Shown here: in pieces, positions 17,791 through 33,030 of the stretch | How the letters are laid out: every line of letters starts with the position of its first letter | Position numbering within the stretch: position 1 is the stretch's first letter | Source of the DNA: Lamellibrachia satsuma | Lineage: Eukaryota > Annelida > Polychaeta > Sabellida > Siboglinidae | Assembly (NCBI GenBank): GCA_033239005.1 | Contig: BSQZ01000005.1 | Span: 2,012,501 to 2,076,500 of the forward strand | DNA: 64,000 bases | Direction: 5' to 3' | Notes under the pieces: generated by a model | Told to the model about the DNA's origin: nothing | What the model saw: only the letters and a program-made list of their open reading frames with translations | Databases searched by the model: none | Translations under genes and position numbers: made by a program

Positions 17791-20548
17791 CAGATAAAAA
17801 CCATTTCAGCATCATTAAATATACTAGTCTTTTAGTCGAATGTACCACCCACAGCGCATGCGCACAGTCCACCACAAACTCCTGCGTTAGCCCAAGTTTG
17901 GGCTGTTTTGGAGCATAACCACTTGAGACTTGAGAGATCGTCACATAAGGCTAAGCTCCGTTATTTTTCGAGATGGCCGTATGCCAATGTTGCTATTATG
18001 CCACTTCAACACTGATCTTTCACTAAGGTTTGCCAGACTTCCCTTCTATCCATTTCGCCCCCTGTGTTCTCACAACTCTCTATTTAATAACATGCACATG
18101 CTTTGCCCATCTTCTCAGAAACCTACCTTCCTCTGTATTCTCAGTCTCTGGTTTCTTCGCTGCCACAATCTCCTGTTATCTGAATACAAGCATTTAATAC
18201 AAGCACTACTACTAGTAAGCATGCTCTATGCCGGATGTCCCGATCGAATGTCCTTCACTGTCTTCATTTGCACCGTCTAATATACTTTTTTAGAACTGCG
18301 ATATAACGTTCGCATTGTTATATTAGAAGCTGGTGTACAATGATGTTCGAGGGACAGTATTATCTGCTCAGGGAGGCAGACGTGTCATCGACACCATTTG
18401 ACTCCTTGTGGCCAATTTAGGAGTAACCTGGACCCGGCATAAATGCCGTTTGTAAGATTGGAAGAACGGTTGAGTGTAGACAATTAGTCTACGCAGACGG
18501 TGTAGTTATTTTGTTTTGCTTAGCGTCAGGACACCATATCCTTTATCCGTCAACCTGCATTTTATGAACACAGTTCTATAGAGAAGGTAGAGTTCATGGC
18601 GCTAATTCTTCCGTAACTCAACCAGCGTATCATCTACGTCCTTCGTACCGTTTTCCATTTGCATAGCAGCTCAATGCACTAACTCGTTCGCTCCCTCGCT
18701 CCTTCCCCTCCCTCCCTCCCTATCCCCTCCCCCACACTCACTCACCCACCCACCCACTCACTCGTGTCGGCTACTGATCACCCACCCACCCACTCACTCA
18801 GTCAGATGTGTCAACAGGTTCCATAATGTCGGGGCTGCGATGCCGAAAGATCGGTCTTCCCAAATCCGTTTAGATCGCGGGACACAAAGCAGATTAAATT
18901 CACTGGAGCGCCGCAATAGATGAATAACTATTATTACAATATATTTATATGCTAATTGTTTGTGTAATTTTTAACAGATTAACTTCGACTTTCATTCGAG
19001 CAATGAAAATTTTACCGTTTCTGAATAGCATTTGTGACGTCATACTTCTCAAATAACGCAACGACACCGCTGGAGGCGTAAATATTACTTATTTCCAAAT
19101 CATCGGGATAAATAACTTTAACTTGGTTGGACCAAGAATTTTTAGTTTGGCTGTAATCTAATGAAGACTACTGTACATAATAATCTGAATACGTTAATAG
19201 CTGATTTCTTTGTGAAAACCCACGACGTGACGTCATTGCAGCTTGGTTTTACGTAATGCGGAATGTTTTATTATGGCTGTGCCTTAGCTTAACTGACACC
19301 CCTCCGTCAACCTCACAAATGGCTCACAGAAACGCATTCGGCGTTCGAAGTATGCAAAATAAAAAAAATTTTTTCAATATGTCAAATATAAAGTCCTCGC
19401 TGGAGTACAAATGTCGGTTATATTATCAATTACAACAATTTAAACGCATCTTCAGGACGCTGCCTGCAATGTTCGTGTCTGTGTTCTTCTGGGCATTCGT
19501 CTCAATTGCTGCTGCAGTGCCTATGTTCGTTGCTCGTGTTATTTAAATTGCTGCCAGCAGATCATCGATCCAGCCTTTCAACATGTTCAACGACAAATCA
19601 GTGTTCAAAGTCGGCAGTCCGCTAGGCAAGTGAGGGGGTTGGATAGTGTTCCCCAAACATCTACGCCCGCTCCGGATACAGTCTTTTGACACAACCCCTT
19701 AGTGAGTCTTCTAGATGGGCCTGAGTCTTATAGATGGCTGAAGAAGACCAACAACTGCTAACGCAAACGAACATTTCACAGAAACTGTGGCTCTTGTACT
19801 TCGGCCTTCGTCTTGCGTGACTTTGGCAGCGATGACAAATTTATGTTCAAATTTTATACCCAATCCGATGCCTCAGCATTGAGCAGTTGGATATCTGACA
19901 TACTTCCGGCGAACGAACAGGATGAACAGTCAGATATGATGGGCTCCATCGTTTCAAACTGATGACCAGTCACAGTCCGCTATACTGACCTCATTCCCCA
20001 CATCGCCCTTTGGTCAGCAGTCAATACAGCGTAGGACCATTTACGTCATTTAACAGGATGTACACGAATGAGTCATACCGTCATGCATGCCAACTTAGCA
20101 TCTTAATTCGCTAACCAGTGGTGATACTGTAGACATTATAAACCAATATAATTACATTGATTCGTAGTACCCAGTAGTCTGAAAAGCTAACCACGAATAA
20201 GATGTTTTAGTTTTTCATCTGTTCACAGCAATCACTAGAAAACTTAATCAGAAAAATATTCACATTAGTTCTATGGGTTGCAGCGAGTTAACCACGTATG
20301 TTTCGATTTTCCGCACCGCACGGGACGCGCTGTTCAACACCAGGTTACAGTGCCGAAGTAATCAGACCCAGACTGCAAACTTACTACCAATGAATGGCCA
20401 GTACTGATACATCTTAACATAAGTCACACGTACAGTTTTGCATCAACAGCACGTTTATATGTATTTGGCAGGTGTTTACAATCATTTGATTCAGCGATCA
20501 ACACGGTAGTTAGTGGGGTAAATTATGATTTACGAGTGTGTGATTGTG

Positions 20549-20580
<32 letters not shown>

Positions 20581-21830
20581 TGAATGTGTGCGTGCAATAT
20601 ACATGCATGTCTGAATGTGCTTACGTGCGTGCGCGCGCGTGCGCGCTTAATGAAATCGCATGTAATCTGATCAAGTGATCACCTCTTACAACACTCAGCA
20701 AAACTAGACGCACACACAGATAAACCACATTTCATCTAGAGCGTTTTGTATCACTGCACAACTGTGATTGTATCTTATCCGTAGGAAAAGTACGCATGAT
20801 AGTAGTCATTAAAACGCTGCGCCACCTACTAGCCCACATGCTATAGTGTTCAGACACTTCCAGCGCTGGCACCATAGATATAATATAATTATATACACCT
20901 CTATGGCTGGCACTGCGTAATTCGCACCAGCATGACGTCACCGGCTGATCGGCATCATTAACTAATGATTTGATTTAGTGAACCGCGTCACATTGTTTCT
21001 CGTTAATAGTTCCTCAGATAGACGCTATATTCAGAAGAACGAGCGGCGTGCCGGAGTATTATTATAATATATATTATATGAAGTAGCATGGAAAATTACA
21101 ACAAAGTATGGAAAATCAGAGCAGGGAATTTTGCCACCAGCCATATATAATGACAGCCGCCACGTTCTTCAGAAATATGCGCTACAAGTTTGACTCGTAG
21201 ACCCCATAGTCATACCCGGTCCAACAAACAGCATAACACAGACATCATTGCCCAATAAAGGCAGTTGATTGGGGAATGCAAAATGTCAAGCAGCGGGGGA
21301 ATGTGCTACTAATACGTATGTTCGCAACGTAATTAGAAGACGTGCGTAGGTGAAAGGGGGAAGCGAGTGGGCGGGAAACCATGCCTACCTTAGCGAGTAA
21401 GACCACTCGGCTGTACCAATGTATGCAAGATTGTAAATTAATGTCATGCCTACCCCATAAACACGTCAACAAATAGGGTCTAGAGGTTGATGACGTATAT
21501 TCGCCAATTATAAGTAGGACGCATTTCTCACCTTTAATTGTGACTGCATCAGTCACTAGTGGTGGATATCCAATAAAATATTTAAAGTAAACAAATTTAA
21601 ATACAGTATACTTGATGACGAAAATCAAAATAATATAACTTATAATAATATAATATAATAAACTATTGAACATTAAGAAAAAGCATAAAACTGGGAAATT
21701 GTAAAAAAATCGTAGCAACCTATTTCAGTTAGTCATAAAACAATTTTAACATGTCCTTATAATTAGTGGCGCGCTCATCATCGCTCATCATCGGCAGCCT
21801 TCATTAGGAATTCTGGGACGGCAAGTTATT
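17791..21830. other. Intergenic, no gene seen
   Basis: Contains a pyrimidine-rich CTCCCTC / CCCACTCACTC tract at about 18686-18800 and an alternating purine-pyrimidine GTGC/GCGC tract at about 20546-20652. A 96-codon plus-strand ORF at 19256-19546 ends in a hydrophobic stretch (MFVSVFFWAFVSIAAAVPMF), but has no splice context or homology I recognise. Confidence 0.5.
20546..20652. repeat. (GTGC)n / alternating purine-pyrimidine tract
   Basis: Seven or so GTGC units followed by looser GTGTGC and GCGCGCGTGCGCGC; a Z-DNA-prone tract. Confidence 0.9.
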
Positions 21831-22182
<352 letters not shown>

Positions 22183-22318
22183 ACAGAAACTTTATAAAAA
22201 TCAATTTGGCTTAAGAAAAAGTTACGATATGATACGGATAGTTTATATATATATATATAAGTCAAATCATAACATACATGAAATAGAAAAAACAGAGAAT
22301 ACACGCACACGCGCACAC

Positions 22319-22463
<145 letters not shown>

Positions 22464-22682
22464 TACAGTATACTTGATGACCTATTTCAGTTGGTCATAA
22501 AACAATTTGAACATGTCCTTAATTGGCGGCGAGCAAAGCAACAGGCAGCCGATTCCAGAGTGCGGGGTGCCGAAATCCAAAGGCATGTCATGAGATAGTA
22601 ATGCTTATAAATGCATAAAAAGTACCTTCATTAATAATAAAAAATAAACATAACGCTTCAATTCCATATGATATGATATAGG

Positions 22683-22721
22683 GTATGTATGTATGCATGC
22701 GTGCATGTATATGTATGTATG

Positions 22722-22771
<50 letters not shown>
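22683..22771. repeat. (GTAT)n-(TA)n microsatellite
   Basis: GTATGTATGCATGCGTGCATG-type sequence passes into about 45 bp of TA repeat. Confidence 0.93.
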
Positions 22772-22773
<2 letters not shown>

Positions 22774-24750
22774 CCTATATATGCGGTCATCGACAACTGA
22801 TTTGAAAGTTATTAATAGTTTAGGTCTTACTGATTATATTTCTACATGGTGCCATCGAGACACGTGTGGCCTTATTATAATTATATAGTTGTGTACAAGC
22901 GCAAATTAATTATGAATCTTTGTATAGTCTACTTCCTTCTTCTAAAAACGATAGCACACGGCTAGTCCAGGCTATGGCCTAGATCATGTGGACTTTCAGT
23001 GCCAGTGGCAGTGCCATTGGCATTGCCAGGGCAGTGGGCGAAAATAACGCCGGTGAATAGTACATGTAAGATGGAGTAATTATAATACTTTAAACGTGGG
23101 CTGATGTTGAACTACTGTTTTCTTGTGTTTGGTGGCGTCAGTAACCTAGCTATTTTACACAATTAGTTAACTTTAAAACATGCTTGAAGTTCATTACAAC
23201 GCAGCTCATAACATAGCTTGATTCGTGTCACGCCCCTCGGCTGAAATCAATACGCCGTAGTATTAAACATCCGCAAGATTTAGCACACCGGAAGCAGTTT
23301 ATTTGACATTTTGTCTTTATTATATGAACCAATTATAAATATTTTATAGACACGTATAATTTCCAAGTAATCTATGCGTGTTTGAAATGTATTTGATTAT
23401 GTTTGTAGGTCGTGTTAACTTCGACTATTGAGGACTATTTATCGCACCGAGCTCAGATCCGGTCTGTAATGAGTCAACCAACCGCCATTGATTATGGGGA
23501 CAGCTAGGCTAACTGACGAAGGAGGGAAACAATGCCAATCCTTGAAGCTTTGTCGTATTTAAGTATTTCGATTAATGCCTGAATACTATGCGAGTATCAT
23601 ATGCACTTAAGCGACTAGTTCGAAGTCTGTAAACTCGGTGGAAACGTGAACAAGACTGTTTGTATTGAAGGTAAGAATAGCGACCGCTATCACCGACACG
23701 GGTACGATTGATTTGGCCGGCCCTGATGAATGAATGGAACGGCCTTAGCCAATGCCCGAGCTATACAAGATCATTCGATATTAGTATTCAAATATGCACT
23801 TTATACAAGCGTACATAGTCAGACTGGGTCGACAATGCACCATGTAAGTTGTATCTGGACACGCCGTGTATCGTACAACCCAACCGGTTGTCGATGTCGA
23901 ACGGGCACCGGTAGGCGGTACGGTAGTATTACTAGTAAGACATAAATTATGTAAGTTTCCCTTTATTAACAAAGTAAGAAAGACACACATCCATAATTCA
24001 TTGCAGTGTAAGCTGCCACGAGGGAGTTGTGTTGAGTACTTTGATTTTGTTGTATCTATTAATTCTGCCTTGCTTGGTGTAACTTAATTAATATGTTGAC
24101 ATCAATTATATGTAACCCAAGATTTTGTGACAATATGTCTATGAAAATTGCTTTTAAGACGACAAATGTAATTATAGTGTCACTCCTCCAGTCATATTTC
24201 AGTAACTGGCATTAAATTCTCACCAAATTTACAAATATCTGATTCATTCCATGTCAGCACAGGACAATTGTTCAGGGACCCCTGAATATATTATTAACTG
24301 TGTTCATAATGCCATCTACATATGTTTTGTACTCACCTCACAAACTGACATCTTTCACTGGTAAGTTTGTTGAATTAAAAATCCTGATGACAAATGGTCA
24401 AGGAAGCCATTGGTTTATTGAATCAGTGATTGTCAACAACAATTTATCTTATTTCTTGCAACGGGTATGATATTCTGGATATATACATAGATATATATAT
24501 AAATAACCCATGATTTTGCACCTTCCTCAGAAGACAGAAGTTATGCAAGTAATATACAGATACCACAAAGCTATGTGTGATAACTGCTCTAATGTGAGTG
24601 TCCAACAAGTGTTCCTGTTAAGATAAGCTTAGCACTATCTTTGGGTCTGAGCCAGGCCCTTAGCCAGAAATAAAATTTTGCCAGTCTAGAACATTCTAAA
24701 AAACCTTAAACGCGCAAATGGCTTCAATGGAATTCGGTCGCATCTATGAC

Positions 24751-24930
24751 GGCCATCATTGGTCCAAATTATTTTTTTCAATGGCAAGCCAATGCTGGTT
24801 TATATAATGACAGCCATTATTGGCCCATTTGGTGGGTGCACTGGTAAATTGAGCAAGTGACAGCTATTATTGGCCGAATTAGGTCTTTTTAAAGGCAGGC
24901 CAAGTCTGGTTTAACCATTATTGGCCCAAT
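24751..24930. repeat. Imperfect tandem repeat with ATTATTGGCC motifs
   Basis: Three to four diverged copies of a roughly 60-80 bp segment containing GACAGCCATTATTGGCCC and a GGTTTA-type motif. Confidence 0.6.
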
Positions 24931-25704
24931 CGAATCTTGTGCAGCAAGGTTGGCGTTATTACCTGCACAGTAATGTTAATAGATGTTAATAGAAGAAGAG
25001 CCAACACACGAAGGTTCATGAAGAAGTAACTTGAAACTTTATTTTAAATATATAAACATGGAAGTAATGTTTGAATCATCTTGAGACTAAGTACATGCAT
25101 GCAGATACGTTTAATATGAACAAATATATTTACAATCACACTAAAAATCAAATGCTTGACACTAAACGTAAAGCAATACAACGAATAAAAATAGAAAATA
25201 TAGCACTCAGTAATACAATTGGTTTTGGAAATAATACATTGAAACATTACTTCTTTGATAAAACATCAATCATCCAGATTCCATACTATTGGACAAAAGC
25301 AATATGAATTTATTAGACTGAGCACAGCCTAATCGTTCATGGTTTGCCTACCGTTTGAGTTGAGGAACATGGAAACTGCTGCCGGTAGTATGGCCTACAC
25401 GCCGGTTATGTGTGTGAACTGGGACTGGGACCCGAATCAGACTAAATTTTGAAGTCTACCACGATCGTGCTTGGCCACTGCGGAATGCCAGCGGTGGGCG
25501 ACAATACAGTGGCGTCTTTGTTACTAGCGACAGGCACATCAACATTATGGATCTCCACCAACATAACAAAGGATGCTGACTCGGACTGTTCAAGGACAAT
25601 CGCAGGAACGCAGCTTTTATTCACGTTTACGAAAAAGGCATCGATTGTCATGAAGTTTGACGTTGCAGTGCTTAACGTTTGAAGAAAATTGCAAATTGAA
25701 AATT

Positions 25705-25739
25705 GCTCGCCTAAATATGCCCAATTAATTTAGGCGAGC
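25705..25739. repeat. Perfect 12-bp inverted repeat (stem-loop)
   Basis: Arms GCTCGCCTAAAT and ATTTAGGCGAGC with an 11-nt loop; the stem extends to 15 bp with one mismatch. Confidence 0.9.
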
Positions 25740-27234
25740 GATTTGTTAGGTTTTTTACCATGTGGTGACACCACCATTTCCCATTCTTATTCTGTCGTTG
25801 TCGCCATGAAATTTGCTGGCATTATGATTTTTGTACAATGAAATAAATGCTTGCTTTAGTAAACCCCAATCATTACAATTGGTGAAATGGTTTTGAATTG
25901 CAACATGTCATCGATCACTATAGGCGTAGCCACCATCAAGGCCAGTGCAGTAGCAGTGTGCTGTGCCCTGTGGCAGTGACCATGATGCGGCACTGCCACT
26001 GGTGTGCGACTTCGCTTAGGCAGTTTGAAAATTGCAATTGAGATTCACAAACATGCCACCACATATAAGAATCAAATGTATAGTCATAAATGCAGCTTAG
26101 TATGGAACACCAATATAAAACTGGGGTGAAATCATAATGCCAAACGCACAACTCAAACTCGGTTGCCAAAAATATGAATTCGTCATCCGCACATGAAACA
26201 GTGAATCGATGTTAAGTGGTACCTGAGATGTGCGTCGTGAATTTATGTGTTCAGAGCGGTTGAAAGACGAAGTGGAACAATTATTTAAAGTGTTGATTTC
26301 AATGTTTAATTAACTTTTACACTCCTTGTCGACTCATATGCGTATTCGGTAGCTCGGATTCAGGTTATTATTTTCGATTCCCATTACAGCCTAGTTGGTC
26401 AATCAGATCGTAACGAAATATTGTTGATTCCTTATCTATTCGATAAATGTACATGTTACATGTATTTTATTCAGTTCGACATACAACAGTATGTGACATT
26501 TAAATATAATACACATTGACGCTGGTCCACTCGTTTGATAACTTCTTTATAAACCGCGCGACCAGCACATCGTAGCTTCAATGGCGTTTTTGCGATCTTG
26601 GTGCAGCGGGCTGCAATCGCCATCCCCGGTGGCGGATGATACGTGAACTCTGACTATTGGAGTCCGAACATTTCGTTATAAAGAGAGTAGACTTTCCTAG
26701 TGAATCTAATACTCAAGAAACTCCTTGTCAAGACGAACACTTGCAGGCAGCGAGAGATTTTAGCAATTGACGCGAGCGATAAATCGCTCCCTAGATTATT
26801 CTTTTGCTCGAGCGATAAATCGCCTCAAAAAGTATGTCCTGATGTTGACATATCGCATCTTTTCAGTTGCTTGGCATGTGTCATTTTGAACTCGCCCCAC
26901 AACATCCGGGTCACAGGATTGTTTCTTCAAATGAGAGCGCCAGTGGATAGGCACTGAGAAAGGCCATAGAAATGTGTTTCCCAATCAATGACATACATGA
27001 TTACAATAAATAGAGATCAATCGCAGTTTCATTATTTTTCAACGGTGTCAATGTTAAAATATATAGTCTTATAGATCGGCAGTATCCGCTGTTCTGCCGC
27101 TGACAACATTCGTCGAATAACGACCGTGTGTGCTAAGATTCACTAAGACAGTTCAAACAATTTTGTGAAACAATATCATCTTGTAAAAAGAAAAACCTGT
27201 CTTTTATTTTTTTTACCCGTCGTCATAAGACATT

Positions 27235-27279
27235 TGTCCGTCTTCAAGACGGACAGGCAGGTCCTTCGCTAAGGACCTG
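27235..27279. repeat. Two adjacent perfect hairpins
   Basis: Hairpin 1 (27235-27255) has 10-bp arms TGTCCGTCTT / AAGACGGACA with a 1-nt centre. Hairpin 2 (27258-27279) has 9-bp arms CAGGTCCTT / AAGGACCTG with a CGCT loop. They are two bases apart. Confidence 0.9.
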
Positions 27280-28370
27280 GTCTGAACAGGGGTATTTTGG
27301 GTCTTCAGTTGTCACTTGTCACAGAAGTGCATGCATCAGGTTTTGCATTCCAATTTGTTTAAAAAACTGGGTAAACACAGATAGCAGTAGTAGTACTAGT
27401 AGGTGTGACATCAGAAATCATGTTATGTACTATTTAAATCAGTTGAATTATGTGAACAAATAGAAGACTCACTTTGTCATCAATATGTTGCTTTCACATC
27501 TAGTCTGTATGGACTAATAATAAAATGTGATAACATTTTGGAGCCATTGAATCACAGTAATCATTATTCCAAATATTTTTAGATTTTCAAGTAGGTGAAC
27601 AAACGGCACGTGCTGGTAAGAAAATAAAGGGATGTCAACAAGTTTTTCTTGGAAGAATTAAACATGTTTTGCAAAGCCTGCTGTTATGCTGTTAAAATGT
27701 CCAGATAACTAGTCATATTCAGTACAGAAATACAGTGACTGGTTTGCTTTTAGGTCATTGTCAATGTTGTTCTCATTATAGCCTCTGGAGAGAGAGTCTT
27801 GTTGTCTTCACAGGGGGTAGACATTGTCACAATTTGTAACCATAATAACCATACCAAATACTTTGCCCTGTCAAGAGTCTCACACTCTCAGATTATAACC
27901 TACCACAGTTACTATGTAGCCACCCTTCCCTACAGTACATTTTAAATTGGGTCAGTCGTCTTGCAAAACAGTTCCAAGACACCATAATGGCAACTTTCAT
28001 ACAAACTTCTTCACCAACCAGAGACCAGAGTTGTTTGATTTAAATCAGTGATTTAAATAATTTTTTAATCATGTTTCCTCATTTCCAGTATTTTAAATCA
28101 AAAATTTTATGACATTGTGTTTGTTTGAGCTATTCCCTTTGTGTGGCAGTGAAGCCACACAAACTTGTCTTCCAGAGGAAGTATCTTTTCAAGTCAGAAG
28201 CCCTGAGTTAAAGTCCACTTACAACTTGTGCTAGTTGTTACCAATTCAGTATGTTGACTTAAGTAAGACAGTTTGGGCTACAATTGTCTAATACTGTGCC
28301 AGTTTCCAGTCTGGTTAGAGACCCAGAAGCCTGGACAGGTGCTAATCTGGTGCTAGGACAGTTCTTCACC

Positions 28371-29231
28371 GGACAGCTGCTCACCAAGGAAATGAAAAAA
28401 GCAAACAGTTGCTCACCCTGTGTTAATTTTATTTTATGTAAAAAAACCGAATAAGTAAGAATTGTGGAAACATGGTTTATTGATGGAACTAACATAAAAA
28501 TTTCATTTCCCTTCCCCTGCAAAATGACAATAAATAAAATAAGTGACAGTATAAAGAACTTGATTCAATGATCCTTCCGTTTCTGTTACTATTAAAACGA
28601 CCACCAAGAGGCACCAAATTTCTCCTCATATATATACATATATATCCAGTGGTAAATATGTATATCCTGTGGCATAATTTAAAAAGGACACTTCCAGGTC
28701 CATGACGATCAACATTTAAAAACGCAAACATCAGCTTCACAGGAAATCCATTTGGCATCGCGGTAATCGACGTTGCTACTACAACTGTCATTAATTAATT
28801 TTAGCATTATATAATAGGTAAACTTTATGTTTGGTCCAATTTGATTTATTATCATTATCTATATCGTTTAAAGTCTCAAGTTGTAGTATTTAATAGGATG
28901 GCTATATGTACTTTCAGAGCGACGGCACAGACATAGTGCTGTAAAGCGAAATGTAGTTTATAATATATATCATTGATTAAAAGTTTTACACCCTAATGAA
29001 GCCGGTGAACCAGTTGAATCAGCCAGCCAGCCACCCGTATCCAAACGAAGCCATTTCTACCATTGGCAGACAGGTCACACAAAACCGTTTTACCAGTTTA
29101 GGGAAGCCATTACATTTGCTTAAATCAAACAGATTTTCTGTGAAGCTCATGTTGCATTTTAAAATGAAATTCGAATTTTCGTAAGGGTGAACAACTGTCT
29201 GCTTTTTCATTTCCTTGGTGAGCAACTGTCC
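28371..29231. mobile_element. Possible non-autonomous element with 47-48-bp inverted repeats
   Basis: Arms 28371-28418 and 29185-29231 are inverted copies (about 90% by eye), each with CTCACCAAGGAAATGAAAAA-type sequence and GTTGCTCACC at both edges. The 770-bp interior has no recognised ORF. No target-site duplication was identified, so this is tentative. Confidence 0.5.
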
Positions 29232-31207
29232 CGTGAGCAACTGCCCGTGATTCGCTAATCCACCCTCAGCAAACAATCATTATCATAATTGTTATTGGTC
29301 CTGACAGCTTTGCTACGTCACAGTTAGTGAATTGGTTGCTAGAACTGTGGACTAGAATTCAGCTGCTGTTATTGTCCTAAATTTATATAGCCATCTGGAA
29401 ATAAAACCATCCTGCAGTACTATAAATATGACAAGGCTATAAAATCCAAGACCCATAATATTATTTCTAAAAGATTTGATGTTTGCATTTGAAGCCAGAA
29501 ATACAGTAAGTAGTACACAGCATTTATGTGGTGCCTCTTCCCTTTTGACATTTCTAAGCATTAATCCCCTTGTTTGAAGGTTGTGTCAGCTGGAGATGTA
29601 AGTTAGAAAGAATGCTTTGTTCACTTGCTGTGCAAACAACACCTGTCAAACAAGGAACAATGGCCAGTAGACACATCTGGGGTGTTAGCTTCAGTACCTG
29701 TGTGTTTGTATATCAACATGAGTGCTTTGAAGTTTCTTTAGAACCTTGCTGGACCTGTTTATACTGGACCCTTGAAAAGTATTGCCTTTGAGTTGACCCC
29801 TGATTGGTGTGATGGACTGGCAGGAATTTATACAATCTGATTCTAATTGCCCCTTGTTAGTATGCCTATGCCGTACCATTGTCCCAGTTTGTTGAATCAT
29901 TGAATGAAACTGCAGTCGGTGTGTAACAACACCTGTCAAACAAGGAATAGACATATTTGTATCTGAATAACTCCATTGCTCATAGTGATGGGAGTGTGTG
30001 TGTGTGTGCGCGCAATTTTTTTTTTTGTAGTTTTATGTAAACACTGCAAATGAGTATGTCAGTAGTGAATACATTGTCAGATCGTAATACATTGCTAGGC
30101 TAGCGCTACCGGTAGCCATTTGGGCCATAGGCCACATGACATCAGATTTGGCTAAAGAAAAGTTACCCATTTGAGCCAATTTAGCCACCAGCATTTTTGT
30201 TGAATAGCTTGGTAAATACATGAGCTTTTGTTGTTGTATTGCACATTAAAAAAATGGCTAAAGCAATTTGTATTTGGCCCAAAAAAATGGAAGCCTTTAG
30301 CCAAAATGGCTAAACAGTTTACAATATCAGAGCTAGCCCAGCATTGCCTAATGCACCAGGTAATGCAGAGTTCATCTGAACAGTTTAACATACCTACTCA
30401 CCAAGCCCTGGTGATTGATATGTGGGTCCTACAAACACACAATTAGTAGTAATTATGGGTTGTTCTAATTCAGCATACCATGCTTCAGTAGGGCTAATGT
30501 GAAGTTATATTTTTTTAATGACACAAAACTGAATTGTGAAGATAGCAGTCACTTTGGAATTAAATGCAAGAATAGTTTTCCTAGTATTCTTGAAGAGGCT
30601 TGGGGATGTTCTGGTGTTGGTGTGTGTGGGTGTATAATAGTTTGTCAATATTTTGGAGTTGCCAAATCTGACAAGATTTCATCCAGTTGAAACCTGACCT
30701 GTTATGTTTATTTGCTGCAGGAGTGAGACAGTATAATTAAATTGCTAGTTATACCATATGATACTTAGAAAACAAATGCAATTATGATTCTAGCAATGCA
30801 TACCTTGTGACTAAATGCAAGGACAATGATAGACAGCGATGGGTGATTGGGCATCTTTGTACTTTTTAAATCGTTGCAGCCTTGCTTACAGTAATTGTAG
30901 CCATTATTGCAGTCATTGTAGCCATGCTTTGATTTAATGTAGATCATTGTAGCCATGCTTTGACTTAGACATTGTAGTTGAACATTCACTTCTTGTAGGT
31001 CATGCATTATAGCTGAACATTGACTTCTTGTAAGTTGTAGATCATTGTAGCCATGTTTTGACTCTTTGTCCTAGAATTTTCATTGACCTAATTCAGCCAT
31101 ACCACACAGCCACTGTGAACCAATAAGATAAGTACACTGCCATTATGTAATCAAACCATTGGTTTAAGTTGTATGATAGATAACCTGTTCTGTGACTGTT
31201 GTTTCAG
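29232..31207. other. ARF6 upstream region, no exon identified
   Basis: Contains imperfect TGGCTAAAG / CTTTAGCCA inverted motifs at about 30145-30320 and a degenerate tandem repeat with CATTGTAGCCATGCTTTGA at about 30885-31070. ARF6 must have at least one upstream leader exon, which I could not place. Confidence 0.5.
30885..31070. repeat. Degenerate tandem repeat (CATTGTAGCCATG-type)
   Basis: Four to six diverged units of about 40-50 bp sharing CATTGTAGCCATG, GACTTCTTGTA and GTAGATCATTGTAG. Confidence 0.7.
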
Positions 31208-31263
31208 ATCCTGCTGTGGTGCGCAGCAGTCGCCAGCCCAGACTGTAGTTAACTGCCGTCGCC
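31208..31263 (+). promoter_or_regulatory. ARF6: ARF6 5' UTR segment, downstream of an intron
   Basis: A TTGTTTCAG acceptor ends at 31207, 56 nt before the ATG. The leader is in-frame closed and contains no upstream ATG. The matching donor exon was not found. Confidence 0.7.

Positions 31264-33030
<1,767 letters not shown>

Larger units (their letters stand above)
22772..28360. other. Intergenic or ARF6 upstream region, no coding exon supported
   Basis: Holds imperfect ATTGG-containing repeats (24751-24930), a stem-loop (25705-25739), twin short palindromes (26774-26823), twin hairpins (27235-27279) and an AT-rich TTTAAATC-rich patch (28030-28100). GC-richer patches at 23.2-23.9 and 26.5-26.9 kb could be promoters. 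An AAG/GTAAGA donor near 23671 could close a leader exon, but nothing ties it to ARF6. Confidence 0.45.

Noticed and set aside
19256..19546. 96-codon ORF with a hydrophobic C-terminus
   Set aside because: No homology, splice or promoter support; length is within chance for this AT content.
25442..25682. Overlapping 69- and 77-codon ORFs on both strands
   Set aside because: Protein-like composition in places, but no recognisable domain and no consistent splice sites.
26581..26646. Short ATG ORF after a TATAAA-like box
   Set aside because: Only 21 codons and no splice donor or homology; it could be promoter sequence, but not a supported gene.
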